Positions 47,631 through 59,187 of a stretch of DNA of 64,000 nucleotides are shown one piece after another. The position numbers were made by a program, and so were the translations under genes. The DNA comes from Nemertoderma westbladi (lineage: Eukaryota > Xenacoelomorpha > Nemertodermatida > Nemertodermatidae). The DNA is taken from positions 1 through 64,000 of the forward strand of contig JAUCBJ010000866.1 in assembly GCA_032718475.1 (NCBI GenBank), in the 5' to 3' direction. Position 1 is the first letter of the stretch; each line of letters begins with the position of its first letter. The notes under the pieces are model-generated. The model was not told where the DNA came from, made no database searches, and saw only the letters and a list, made by a program, of their open reading frames with translations.

Positions 47631-49530
47631 TATTCTCATAAATGCCGTGGATTTTCAAAATTTTATTTTGTTCGAATTAACTTTGCTATAAAGATTACAT
47701 TAAGTCCTCATTTGTATTTACTATATCTATTTGTACGATGATTATTCAAGTGGTTCAGTAGCTCAGGCAGAATACCTAAGGACTGTGGTAAATCTAAGGT
47801 TGAGAGTAGGCTAGAGCTAAGGTCGCGAGTAGCGTGGAGGTGAGGAAGGGAGTAGCTTGCTTAGGTGGATGGTAGGAAAAACCCGGCTTTCTATTGGCTG
47901 TTATAAATAGCTTACATAGTTTAAACTATATAGTAGTTCCCCTGGTTGAGGATATGGGAAATCATGTACTGGGATAGGCTGCTAAGTTAACCTAGCAAAA
48001 CAACTAAACTTTTAATTAATTATTGATTACAGGCAAGGATTTGGAAGGAATTTTTTACTTTCATCAAAGGATTGCGTTTAATTAAACGAGTATCAGTTAA
48101 TCGTGTTATATTGACAAATAAATTATCATATTACAAATATATTATCTAGTTTTCTAGACTTATGAGTAAATAATAAACTTTCTATAATATGTCATGACTT
48201 CAAATGCATCCACGAATACCGTGTTTTGATAAGGGAATTAGCAAAGGAGACCTGCCATTTAGCGGGGGGGGGGGGGGGGGGGGGGGTCATTTTTGGGGGT
48301 TTTAGAGCATGTAGTTGTATTCCTAGGTTTTTGTACTACATGGTGTTGATCGTGTGGGTGGACCACCGAACAGTTGCGAATTTTAGACTAAAGAAGACAA
48401 TTGTTTAAAATTTATTGTTTATTTGGAAATCCGATACTCACATTGCACATATAGAGTAAGATATACAGTATATTGTATAATTGCAATATTAAAAGTTAAG
48501 TTACAATAATACTTTGGACAATGGTGTGGCTAGTACTATATAGCCCAATGTATTGTCTGGGAGTGCCGGGCAGGTAGGGGTGGTGTGCAGTGCTTGCAAA
48601 AAAAAAAGGGGGGGGGGGGGGGGTATTACTATTATGTGAATTGTGAGGTGTGAGATTGTTACTGTTGTTGCTGATAGGGAAATAATTAATTATCCTAAGT
48701 TAATCTCCAGCGCAATCAATTGTTTCACTGGAGTTCCGATGCTGATCCAGGTATATAAAACTAAACTAATGAGTCGAGATAGGAAATACATAAAATATAA
48801 AATATTGGATGGAAAAGGTTATGGAAAATTGGTAAGATCTATGTTTTATTGATTGTTTACAGTGTACTTTAATTTAATATTTTAGAAGGTGACCTATTTC
48901 GAAAAGGGTACTGTATTTTAGATTTTTTATGTTTTACGTCAGCAGAGGAATCAGAGTTCCATATCGTTGGCCCTGAAAAATAATTATTACTGTTTGGAAA
49001 TTATTGGAAAAATAATGGATCTTTGAGATGAGCAATGACCATATCCTTGCCTTAAGGCCTGTTTACACGTGGCAACTTTTAGAGCAACTTTATCGGCAAC
49101 TAGTAGAGCAAACCAGGTTGCCGATCAAGTTGCTCCGTGTAAACACGTAAAAAAGTTGCCGTAAAAAAAGTTGCTCAACTTTTAAGGCAACTTGAAGGAA
49201 TTTGCGTTGGCGAATTAAAGCGGGATAATCAAATTAAATTATCAAAAACTAGCTAGTAGATAAAATGACCCACTATTTTACAGTTAAACTGGCTCTAAAA
49301 GTTGCCGGCCATGTTGCTGGTAAAGTTGCCACGTGTAAACAGCGATTAAATTAAGTTGCTCCAAGAAACGTTGCTAGTTGCCGAGAAAGTTGATCTAAAA
49401 GTTTCCACGTGTAAACAGACCTTTAGGGGTAGAATAGCTTACGTTGATAGTTAGACGTAAAGGATAATATATTATCTGTTGAATAAGTTAAATTTGTATA
49501 AGTTACTGTATAATGTACAATGCTCTCTCT
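47631..49530. other. 1.9-kb unique block inserted in the 39-bp array
   Basis: No 39-bp units. It contains a G23 run (48264-48286), an A-then-G16 run (48608-48623) and a MITE (49055-49422). Open frames at 48226-48408 and 48643-48852 have no family resemblance. No terminal repeats at the block's ends were seen. Confidence 0.7.
49055..49422. mobile_element. MITE with ~38-bp terminal inverted repeats and TTA target duplication
   Basis: The left end AGGCCTGTTTACACGTGG-CAACTTTTAGAGCAACTTT pairs with the complement of the right end AAAGTTGATCTAAAAGTTTC-CACGTGTAAACAGACCT. TTA flanks both sides (49052-49054, 49423-49425), as expected for PIF/Harbinger-type elements. The 368-bp interior has no coding capacity and repeats GCAACTT/AAGTTGC more than ten times in both orientations. 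Confidence 0.85.
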
Positions 49531-51920
49531 CGGTTAGTTGGGAGGGGTGAAGGGGACTCAGTGTAGCATCGGTTAGTTGAGGGGGTGAAGGGGACTCAGT
49601 GTAGCATCGGTTAGTTGAGGGGGTGAAGGGGACTCAGTCTAGCATCGGTTAGTTGGAGGGGGTGAAGGAGACTCAGTGTAGAATCGGTTAGTTGAGGGGT
49701 GAAGGTGACTCAGTGTAGCATCGGTTGTTGGTGAAGATTACTCAGTGTAGCATCGGTTGTTGAGGGGGTGAAGGAGACTCAGTGTAGAATCGGTTAGTTG
49801 AGGGGTGAAGGTGACTCAGTGTAGCATCGGTTGTTGAGGGGGTGAAGGAGACTCAGTGTAGCATCGGTTAGTTGAGGGGGTGAAGGGGACTCAGTGTAGC
49901 ATCGGTTAGTTGAGGGGGTGAAGATTACTCAGTGTAGCATCGGTTAGTTGAGGGGGTGAAGGAGACTCAGTGTAGAATCGGTTAGTTGAGGGGTGAAGGT
50001 GACTCAGTGTAGCATCGGTTGTTGGTGAAGATTACTCAGTGTAGCATCGGTTGTTGAGGGGGTGAAGGAGACTCAGTGTAGCATCGGTTAGTTGAGGGGG
50101 TGAAGGGGACTCAGTGTAGCATCGGTTGTTGAGGGGGTGAAGGAGACTCAGTGTAGCATCGGTTAGTTGAGGGGGTGAAGGAGACTCAGTGTAGAATCGG
50201 TTAGTTGAGGGGTGAATGTGACTCAGTGTAGCATCGGTTGTTGGTGAAGATTACTCAGTGTAGCATCGGTTGTTGAGGGGGTGAAGATTACTCAGTGTAG
50301 CATCGGTTAGTTGAGGGGGTGAAGGGGACTCAGTGTAGCATCGGTTAGTTGAGGGGGTGAAGATTACTCAGTGTAGCATCGGTTAGTTGAGGGGTGAAGG
50401 AGACTCAGTGTAGCATCGGTTAGTTGAGGGGGTGAAGGGGACTCAGTGTAGCATCGGTTGTTGAGGGGGTGAAGGAGACTCAGTGTAGCATCGGTTAGTT
50501 GAGGGGGTGAAGGAGACTCAGTGTAGAATCGGTTAGTTGAGGGGTGAAGGTGACTCAGTGTAGCATCGGTTGTTGGTGAAGATTACTCAGTGTAGCATCG
50601 GTTGTTGAGGGGGTGAAGATTACTCAGTGTAGCATCGGTTAGTTGAGGGGGTGAAGGTTACTCAGTGTAGAATCGGTTAGTTGAGGGGTGAAGGTGACTA
50701 AGTGTAGCATCGGTTGTTGGTGAAGATTACTCAGTGTAGCATCGGTTGTTGAGGGGGTGAAGGAGACTCAGTGTAGCATCGGTTGTTGAGGGGGTGAAGG
50801 AGACTCAGTGTAGCATCGGTTAGTTGAGGGGGTGAAGGAGACTCAGTGTAGCATCGGTTAGTTGAGGGGGTGAAGGGGACTCAGTGTAGCATCGGTTGTT
50901 GAGGAGGTGAAGGAGACTCAGTGTAGCATCGGTTAGTTGAGGGGGTGAAGGAGACTCAGTGTAGAATCGGTTAGTTGAGGGGTGAATGTGACTCAGTGTA
51001 GCATCGGTTGTTGGTGAAGATTACTCAGTGTAGCATCGGTTGTTGAGGGGGTGAAGATTACTCAGTGTAGCATCGGTTAGTTGAGGGGGTGAAGGGGACT
51101 CAGTGTAGCATCGGTTAGTTGAGGGGGTGAAGATTACTCAGTGTAGCATCGGTTAGTTGAGGGGGTGAAGGAGACTCAGTGTAGCATCGGTTAGTTGAGG
51201 GGGTGAAGGGGACTCAGTGTAGCATCGGTTGTTGAGGGGGTGAAGGAGACTCAGTGTAGCATCGGTTAGTTGAGGGGGTGAAGGAGACTCAGTGTAGAAT
51301 CGGTTAGTTGAGGGGGTGAAGGTGACTCAGTGTAGCATCGGTTGTTGGTGAAGATTACTCAGTGTAGCATCGGTTGTTGAGGGGGTGAAGATTACTCAGT
51401 GTAGCATCGGTTAGTTGAGGGGGTGAAGGTTACTCAGTGTAGAATCGGTTAGTTGAGGGGTGAAGGTGACTAAGTGTAGCATCGGTTGTTGGTGAAGATT
51501 ACTCAGTGTAGCATCGGTTGTTGAGGGGGTGAAGGAGACTCAGTGTAGCATCGGTTGTTGAGGGGGTGAAGGAGACTCAGTGTAGCATCGGTTAGTTGAG
51601 GGGGTGAAGGAGACTCAGTGTAGCACCGGTTAGTTGAGGGGGTGAAGGGGACTCAGTGTAGCATCGGTTGTTGAGGGGGTGTGGGGACTCAGTGTAGCAT
51701 CGGTTGTTGAGGGGGTGTGGGGACTCAGTGTAGCATCGGTTAGTTGAGGGGGGTGAAGGGGACTCAGTGTAGCATCGGTTGTTGAGGGGGTGTGGGGACT
51801 CAGTGTAGCATCGGTTGTTGAGGGGGTGTGGGGACTCAGTGTAGCATCGGTTAGTTGAGGGGGTGAAGGGGACTCAGTGTAGCATCGGTTAGTTGAGGGG
51901 GTGAAGGGGACTCAGTGTAG
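49531..51920 (+). repeat. 39-bp splice-site minisatellite, fourth block
   Basis: The array resumes after the 1.9-kb insert and stops at a poly-C tract (51921-51942). Compound units of about 200-500 bp are themselves duplicated (for example 50.0-50.7 kb and 50.9-51.6 kb). The last units shorten to GGGGGTGTGGGGACTCAG. Confidence 0.95.
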
Positions 51921-51942
51921 CCCCCCCCCCCCCCCCCCCCCC
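51921..51942. repeat. Poly-C tract (22 C) at the array/LINE boundary
   Basis: An uninterrupted C run replaces the expected continuation of the 39-bp unit after GTGTAG and is followed by LINE sequence CACCTACCCCCTGAGG. Confidence 0.9.
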
Positions 51943-52925
51943 ACCTACCCCCTGAGGTCTTTAATATTCCTGGGAGTCCATTTACACAATCATAATAGAC
52001 ATGTACAGAACAAACAGTGTCCCCCAGGAAATGAAAACAAATAAGTTCTTGCCAGTTCCCAAAAAGGGCAACCTAACATTCTTTGGATCTTTTCGTTAAA
52101 TATCGTTGATATCTATCCCTGCAAAGCTACAGTATAATTGTATTATTATTTTTTTTTTTGCGGCGCCGACATTGGAAAGAACTCCCAGGCGAGTTGCGTG
52201 GAGGCTCTCATTGCCTTCATTCAAGAAAAAAACTAAAAAGCTTTTACTTTAAGCTGGAATACCAAAACTGTCCTGATTAGTTTATATGACATTAATTTTA
52301 ACATTTTTATTTCATATACATTGTTTTAAAAAAACTCATATTTTATTGGAATGATCTCTAATTGATTAATTTTTACTGTGCGTTAGCGCCTAGATCATCA
52401 TGTATATCGCGCTTTATAAATACAATTATTTATTATTATAATTCAGTCTCTCGATCACGTATGGTCAGCTTCCATTATATGGAATCACTGAGGAAATTAT
52501 TGCACCAGCAGCAGCAGATAACTATACGATGTTCATACAATGACATCTTTGTCTATATCATCGATGGTGGCAAAGATGCTTTCGAAGTTTTGTGGGATTT
52601 CCTACAGTATACCACACTTCCACTTTTCTTATTCAGAATTGTGTAGTGGATTATGTTCTACGCATGTCCTTAGACTATCTTAGTGAAATCCAGACTAGCG
52701 TACCTTACTGATCTGAAGACTTACGAGTACTCATAGAATCACTATAGGGAGCCCAGTGGTTCCTCATCTCATCGGATCAGGCTGAATGTTGATCTTTTTG
52801 TTAATCTGGGAGTCCGATTCCCTTCGATGACGTCATGGGAAGCCATTAGTATCATTGAATTTGTCTGTCCAGGATTTGGAAGCGACATATCGGAATCGTA
52901 AGGTTCAATTATTTAGTGCAACAGT
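51943..52925 (+). mobile_element. Decayed LINE copy (same family as 57-kb LINE), 5' part
   Basis: The stretch CCCCTGAGGTCTTTAA, then TAGACATGTACAGAACAA and AAAAAGGGCAACCTAACATT parallels 58690-58840 of the 57-kb LINE (RT fingers). After an inserted element (52140-52440) the homology resumes at TCAGTCTCTCGATCACGTAT, parallel to 59070 onward, and runs to AGTGCAACAGTAG. It has many stops and frameshifts. Confidence 0.85.
52140..52442 (+). mobile_element. Second LINE 3' end inserted in the decayed LINE
   Basis: The frames HWKELPGELRG and SLPSFKKKTKKLL match the typical C-terminal LP..LR...SLPSFKKKLK motif of CR1/L2-like LINEs. A 3' UTR ends GCGCTTTATAAATACAATTA plus an (ATT)n tail. A+T-rich duplicated flanks (TTGTATTATTATT / TTATTTATTATTATAATT) are compatible with target duplication. 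Confidence 0.65.
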
Positions 52926-55047
52926 AGAATCCTATATGGGAGTCCAACAGTAGGGACCTATATGGGAGTCCAACAGTAGGGACCTATATGGGAGTCCAAC
53001 AGTAGGGACCTATATGGGAGTCCAACAGTAGGGACCTATATGGGAGTCCAACAGTAGGGACCTATATGGGAGTCCAACAGTAGGGACCTATATGGGAGTC
53101 CAACAGTAGGGACCTATATGGGAGTCCAACAGTAGGGACCTATATGGGAGTCCAACAGTAGGGACCTATATGGGAGTCCAACAGTAGGGACCTATATGGG
53201 AGTCCAACAGTAGGGACCTATATGGGAGTCCAACAGTAGGGACCTATATGGGAGTCCAACAGTAGGGACCTATATGGGAGTCCAACAGTAGGGACCTATA
53301 TGGGAGTCCAACAGTAGGGACCTATATGGGAGTCCAACAGTAGGGACCTATATGGGAGTCCAACAGTAGGGACCTATATGGGAGTCCAACAGTAGGGACC
53401 TATATGGGAGTCCAACAGTAGGGACCTATATGGGAGTCCAACAGTAGGGACCTATATGGGAGTCCAACAGTAGGGACCTATATGGGAGTCCAACAGTAGG
53501 GACCTATATGGGAGTCCAACAGTAGGGACCTATATGGGAGTCCAACAGTAGGGACCTATATAGGAGTCCAACAGTAGGGATCTATATGGGAGTCCAACAG
53601 TAGGGACCTATATGGGAGTCCAACAGTAGGGACCTATATGGGAGTCCAACAGTAGGGACCTATATGGGAGTCCAACAGTAGGGACCTATATGGGAGTCCA
53701 ACAGTAGGGACCTATATGGGAGTCCAACAGTAGGGACCTATATGGGAGTCCAACAGTAGGGACCTATATGGGAGTCCAACAGTAGGGACCTATATGGGAG
53801 TCCAACAGTAGGGACCTATATGGGAGTCCAACAGTAGGGACCTATATGGGAGTCCAACAGTAGGGACCTATATGGGAGTCCAACAGTAGGGACCTATATG
53901 GGAGTCCAACAGTAGGGACCTATATGGGAGTCCAACAGTAGGGACCTATATGGGAGTCCAACAGTAGGGACCTATATGGGAGTCCAACAGTAGGGACCTA
54001 TATGGGAGTCCAACAGTAGGGACCTATATGGGAGTCCAACAGTAGGGACCTATATGGGAGTCCAACAGTAGGGACCTATATGGGAGTCCAACAGTAGGGA
54101 CCTATATGGGAGTCCAACAGTAGGGACCTATATGGGAGTCCAACAGTAGGGACCTATATGGGAGTCCAACAGTAGGGACCTATATGGGAGTCCAACAGTA
54201 GGGACCTATATGGGAGTCCAACAGTAGGGACCTATATGGGAGTCCAACAGTAGGGACCTATATGGGAGTCCAACAGTAGGGACCTATATGGGAGTCCAAC
54301 AGTAGGGATCTATATGGGAGTCCAACAGTAGGGACCTATATGGGAGTCCAACAGTAGGGACCTATATGGGAGTCCAACAGTAGGGACCTATATAGGAGTC
54401 CAACAGTAGGGATCTATATGGGAGTCCAACAGTAGGGACCTATATGGGAGTCCAACAGTAGGGACCTATATGGGAGTCCAACAGTAGGGACCTATATGGG
54501 AGTCCAACAGTAGGGACCTATATGGGAGTCCAACAGTAGGGACCTATATGGGAGTCCAACAGTAGGGACCTATATGGGAGTCCAACAGTAGGGACCTATA
54601 TGGGAGTCCAACAGTAGGGACCTATATGGGAGTCCAACAGTAGGGACCTATATGGGAGTCCAACAGTAGGGACCTATATGGGAGTCCAACAGTAGGGACC
54701 TATATGGGAGTCCAACAGTAGGGACCTATATGGGAGTCCAACAGTAGGGACCTATATGGGAGTCCAACAGTAGGGACCTATATGGGAGTCCAACAGTAGG
54801 GACCTATATGGGAGTCCAACAGTAGGGACCTATATGGGAGTCCAACAGTAGGGACCTATATGGGAGTCCAACAGTAGGGACCTATATGGGAGTCCAACAG
54901 TAGGGACCTATATGGGAGTCCAACAGTAGGGACCTATATGGGAGTCCAACAGTAGGGACCTATATGGGAGTCCAACAGTAGGGACCTATATGGGAGTCCA
55001 ACAGTAGGGACCTATATGGGAGTCCAACAGTAGGGACCTATATGGGA
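52926..55047 (+). repeat. 26-bp minisatellite born inside a LINE, about 82 copies
   Basis: Unit: GGGACCTATATGGGAGTCCA then ACAGTA. The left flank (CAACAGTAGAATCCTATATG) and right flank (GGGAGTCCATGCTGGGCTCT) are LINE sequence. The unit corresponds to the region encoding VVPVLLYGSP in the LINE at 46.6 kb. Units are almost identical. A rare TATAGG/GGGATCT pair of variants recurs 832 bp (32 units) apart. Confidence 0.96.
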
Positions 55048-55400
55048 GTCCATGCTGGGCTCTAACTGCGAGGATTTGTTAATCTCTGGATGGTACTTAT
55101 ACACGAATGCTGCGTCGGGTTCACTGTGTCAAGTACAATGTACACATCTCCAACTAGACCTTATACAGCATTATACTCATTAAAACCCCCAAGCTTGGCA
55201 ATTGGACTAGGCCGCCTCCGCTTTGCGGAACATTGCTTTAGCAGTGAGGACCAGTAGATTAAAGATGCGGGTAATCTCGCGAAAGTCATGGGGGATAGGG
55301 ATTTGTGTCGGCGAAATTTTGTTGATTCGATGATTCTACATATCATTCTTAATGAAGCTGCATTGTAGCCGATAATATAGATATATTTGATATGCGGCAT
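55048..55400 (+). mobile_element. Decayed LINE copy, 3' part
   Basis: Continues the same LINE after the minisatellite: GGACCAGTAG region, AATCTCGCGAAAGTCATGGG, and the final codons region. It has frame breaks and a premature end. It matches 46660-47060. Confidence 0.85.
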
Positions 55401-56171
55401 ATCCACCTGCTTTTCTCAGCAATTATTTATGCCTGGTTGTCTGAGATCAGCGCTTTCGTTGCCATTGAGTCCAATCTGTTTTATTTTCTAGTCATTTATT
55501 CATCATCATCCATCACCATCAATCAGCAGACCAGATTGGAGACCAGTCTGTTGTAGTTGTACTTCACACTGAGGTTCCTCATCTTCACACTGAGGTTCCT
55601 GGGGTGTAACCCCTTGTTTGTGGGAACGAAGTCTAAGAAGTCTTATCTTAGCCACGATAAGGTGATTATCATTCTGAAATGAACGCTATGTGAGACCATA
55701 GAAACACAGAACTGTATTCGGCTGTATTTTCTTCCGAAAGAGATGCTGGTCAATAATTTGGAACTGCTGAGCGTTTGGATACATTTCTGAAACATGTCTT
55801 TCATCCTTGATTGGTCGATAAATGGGAAGCAAGGTAACTTTGGAACACAGTGGAAGAGCTTATTGGGTAGTTTTGGTATAATTTTGCTCCATACTAGATT
55901 CTTTTTAAATATTTAATTGGCGTGCTCTATGTGTTCTACCGTTTGAATAATTTATCACTAAATCACAAGAGTACCGTGGAGGGTTTAATGTGGCGCCAAT
56001 GGTGATAAAAGGGGTTCCTTTGGGAAACAGGGTAAGGGTTTTTGAAGAACATCCATGGTGGTGAACAGGGATTCCCTGGCTTAATGGGGCTAAAAGAATC
56101 TCCCATTTATATTTATATATTCAAATAAAATAAACATTTGATCACTCACATTTATTTCGTTTAATTTATAG
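55401..56171. other. Cav3 intron end with a SINE-related tail
   Basis: From about 55790 to 56085 sequences such as GGTCGATAAATGGGAAGCAA and CATGGTGGTGAACAGGGATT match the SINE at the window end (63770-64000). A tandem pair of CTTCACACTGAGGTTCCT lies at about 55563-55602. The rest is unassigned. Confidence 0.6.
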
Positions 56172-56343
56172 TTCTCACCAGCAGTGAGCAGCAGGTCCGC
56201 TCCTGTGCGTTACCATGGGAACTACTTAGGTGTTGGTGGACAACCTGATTACAGACGGGAGAGTATGGACAGTGAATTGGACGACACGTCAACGCCCAGT
56301 AGTAGGCGCGAGAGTTTGGGTTGCAATGGTCATACCCCTACAG
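56172..56343 (+). CDS. Cav3: Cav3 exon: II-III linker, middle part
   Basis: The acceptor TATAG is at 56167-56171. The frame starts in phase 0 with FSPAVSSRSAPVRYHGNYLG and contains serine/arginine-rich, phosphorylation-prone stretches (YRRESMDSELDD, SSRRESLG). It ends CATACCCCTACAG at a consensus donor GTGAGT (56344). Because it starts in phase 0 and ends in phase 1, skipping it would shift the frame of the next exon. The donor is immediately re-copied every 20 bases downstream. Confidence 0.8.
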
Positions 56344-56516
56344 GTGAGTGCTACCCCCTACAGGTGAGTGCTACCCCCTATAGGTGAGTTCTACCCCCTA
56401 CAGGTGAATGCTACCCCCTACAGGTGAGGGCTACCCCCTACAGGTGAGTGCTACCCCAGGTGAGTACTTGCGTGTGATACCCCTTACTAGTGAGTACTAA
56501 GCCCTACTAGTGAGTG
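56344..56516 (+). repeat. 20-bp splice-site minisatellite, left block
   Basis: The array begins at the Cav3 exon end: CCTACAG|GTGAGTGCTACCCC is repeated about six times at 20-bp spacing, still with full CAG/GTGAGT donors. Units then drift to CTA/GTGAGT. It is cut by the LINE at about 56517. Confidence 0.93.
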
Positions 56517-57687
56517 AGTCAGGTCAGGTCAGGTATTCTAGGTTATTGATCAAGAAAACTTGCCACCTCCATGCAGCATAAAGGAGGTGCCACCTGTAGC
56601 TGCATAGACCCTCTTACTAGGGCAAATCTGGTCCTGTAACTAGGACCCCCTTCGTTCTGGGATAAGGACGCCCTTGGTCCTGGATTAAGGACCCATATAC
56701 TTGGCTGCAGGGGTATATGGCCTGACCAGGCAGATGGTGATCTACCAATGGCTGGTCAGGAGTAGAGTGTTCTCATGTCCACTCTGAGTGCACTTCACTG
56801 CGACCTGCACCTGGATGAAAGGGTACAGGGCATGACCCAGCAGATGAGCTGCAACAGCCAATGGTGGGTCATGTGCGTCAGAGTAGATATGGGTGATGGG
56901 CCTCATATCTGACTCCATTGCGACACCCACCCTGTGGAATGGCAAACCAGGGTGTGGTATTTGCCCCGAGAGCTGACTCGGCAGAAAAGCACCCCCCAAC
57001 CCCCTCTATAGATTACATTAGTAATGCGGAGGTCCAGCCACTGGAGGCCAGTGGAATGACTGGACACAATCGGCCTCACAGGCGTCAGTTCTCCTGATCG
57101 GCTGCCTGTCACACCCCCTACTGGGGAGAGAGCGGCAAACAATTCTTTGAGTCCCTTTCCTGATGACCTTTCTGGCCCAAACCCTGGGTCACCAGGGAGG
57201 CCAGATTGTGAGGGGGAGAGGGATTCTGGAGTTGGAGTCTACTCTCATGTTCCTAAGAGAAAGTCTAGTCTAGTGACTTGCCTCAGTAAACACCCTAACA
57301 CTCGGGTCCCTAATGCGACAAGGTGAGCTGACTGCCTTGGCAGATAAGCTTTCTCTTAGCGCAGTGGGTGTTCAAGAGCACCGAATGCAGACTGGACAGA
57401 CTGATGAGGTTCTGATTAAGGACATGGGGGGCGGTTGGCGACTCGCCTCGCTTCAGCAGATGATAGTGGCAATGGTGGAATTGGTCTATTGATGAATCCA
57501 ACTGCACATGCAGCATTGGACAAAATAGACCAAATCTCTAACCGCATCATCCGTTGCCACTTCTCATGTTCTGGAAGACTGGCTAAGAAGTTTCCTAAGG
57601 TGGTTCTGATTGTGTGCTACTCTCCAACTAGTGTTGCCCCTGTAGAGGAGGTGGAAAATTTCTACCAGAATCTACAAGCAGCTACAG

Positions 57688-59187
57688 ATGGAGTGGATCA
57701 GCAATCAGCATGCATTCTTAACATTCCTGGGAGACTTTAATGCAAGTCTGCATCAATCACCTACATCGCCCTGGGTCTATAGGAATAGTGTTAACCGAAA
57801 TTCCGTCCATCTTCAGGATTTTATCTCTGGAAATAAATTGTTTTCGGCTGGAACCCAGTTCAAGAAGCGAACTGGAAAGCTATGGACTCAAAGTGGACCC
57901 AGTGGTCACAAGTCCCAGATAAACCATATCCTGTTTCGTAGGAAATACAGGAGCTCTATACAAGACTGTAATGCATTTACACTTCGACCCTTCTCCAGTG
58001 ATCACCGCCTTATTGTGGCCAAGGTAAGACTTAGTCTGCGTGCTAGCAGAACAACGAAATCTGCCTTGCCGCGGCATGACTGGTCCTCTCTGTTGCAACA
58101 GCCAAGTGTGAGATCCAGCTTCACACTACAGCTGAGCAACAGGTATAAGGTTCTTGCCTGTGAGGCGGCGCATCACCGTGAGGGCTATACTGCCTTCACA
58201 GAGGCAGTTAAGTTAGCAGCTGCAGAAACAGTTCCTGTATACCCTCGAAACAGGAAACGGGCCCCCTGGACTGACAACAAAATTCAGAAGTGCCGAAATG
58301 ACCTCTACAAGGCGCAGAAAGAGTCCCAACTCAAACAGACTACAGCGGCCAAGAATGCAGTTAAGGCTGCATCTAGGTCCCTGAACAGGCAGTACTCTGT
58401 TAATTTACAGGAGCTAATAAACCAACAGGTTGATGCCATCAATGATGTTGACGACAGCAGGCAATCATCCCAGGTTAAGGCTGAATCACCATCCGATCGC
58501 CTCAATGGTTGGAAGGCCCACTTTGAAAAGCTCCTCAATAATGACAGGGTATTGCCTGATAACTTTATAGAAGTAAAAGTGTCTGAGTCTGTACTCCCAG
58601 ATATTCCCATTGGTGATATCTCCTTTGCAGAAGTGAAGGCTGCTGCAAAGAGCATTAAGACCAATCGTGCCAGTGGAGTAGATGGTGTTCCCCCTGAGGT
58701 CTTTAAAATACCTGAGTGTTTAAAGCTCATCTATCCCATCATAGTAGACATGTACCGAACAACAAGAGTCCCACAAGAAATAAAAACAAATAAGTTGGTG
58801 CCAGTTCCCAAGAAGGGCAACCTAACACTCTATGGTTCTTTTCGGGGAATCTCATTGATCTCGATTGCTGCAAAGCTATACAATAGGATTCTATTAAATC
58901 GCATCAGGGATCCCATTGAGAAACTGCTCCGTGGAAATCAGAATGGGTTCCGTAAAGGTCGTGGGACCATGGAGCCCATTTTGGCACTTAGAAGGATAAT
59001 TGAAGAGTTATCAAAAAAGAAAGACAGGCATCTGGCTGTTATCTTTGTTGACTTCTTCAAGGCCCTTGATTCAGTCTCTCGCTCACGTATGTTCAGCATA
59101 CTTTCATTATATGGGATTCCTGATGAAATTATTGCAGCAATCAGATCAGTATACGATGGTTCGACAACATTTTGTGTCTACTGTTGA
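57688..59187 (+). pseudogene. LINE endonuclease/reverse-transcriptase open segment (499 codons)
   Basis: Longest open piece of the 57-kb LINE. It holds the endonuclease GDFNA motif near residue 14 and the SDHRLIV motif near 104. A linker rich in lysine/glutamine follows, then RT blocks with SGVDGVPPEVFK, a PVPKKGN finger, FRGISLISIAAKLYNRILLN and VDFFKALDSV (first catalytic aspartate). It lacks the FADD second catalytic block, so no polymerase activity is expected. Confidence 0.88.

Noticed and set aside
29095-51920. CRISPR-like array of direct repeats
   Set aside because: Repeats are contiguous with no unique spacers and lie in a eukaryotic intron. It is a minisatellite.
56742-57142. Minus-strand open frames upstream of the LINE endonuclease
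   Set aside because: They fall in the LINE 5' region on the strand opposite its coding frame and show no conserved motif.
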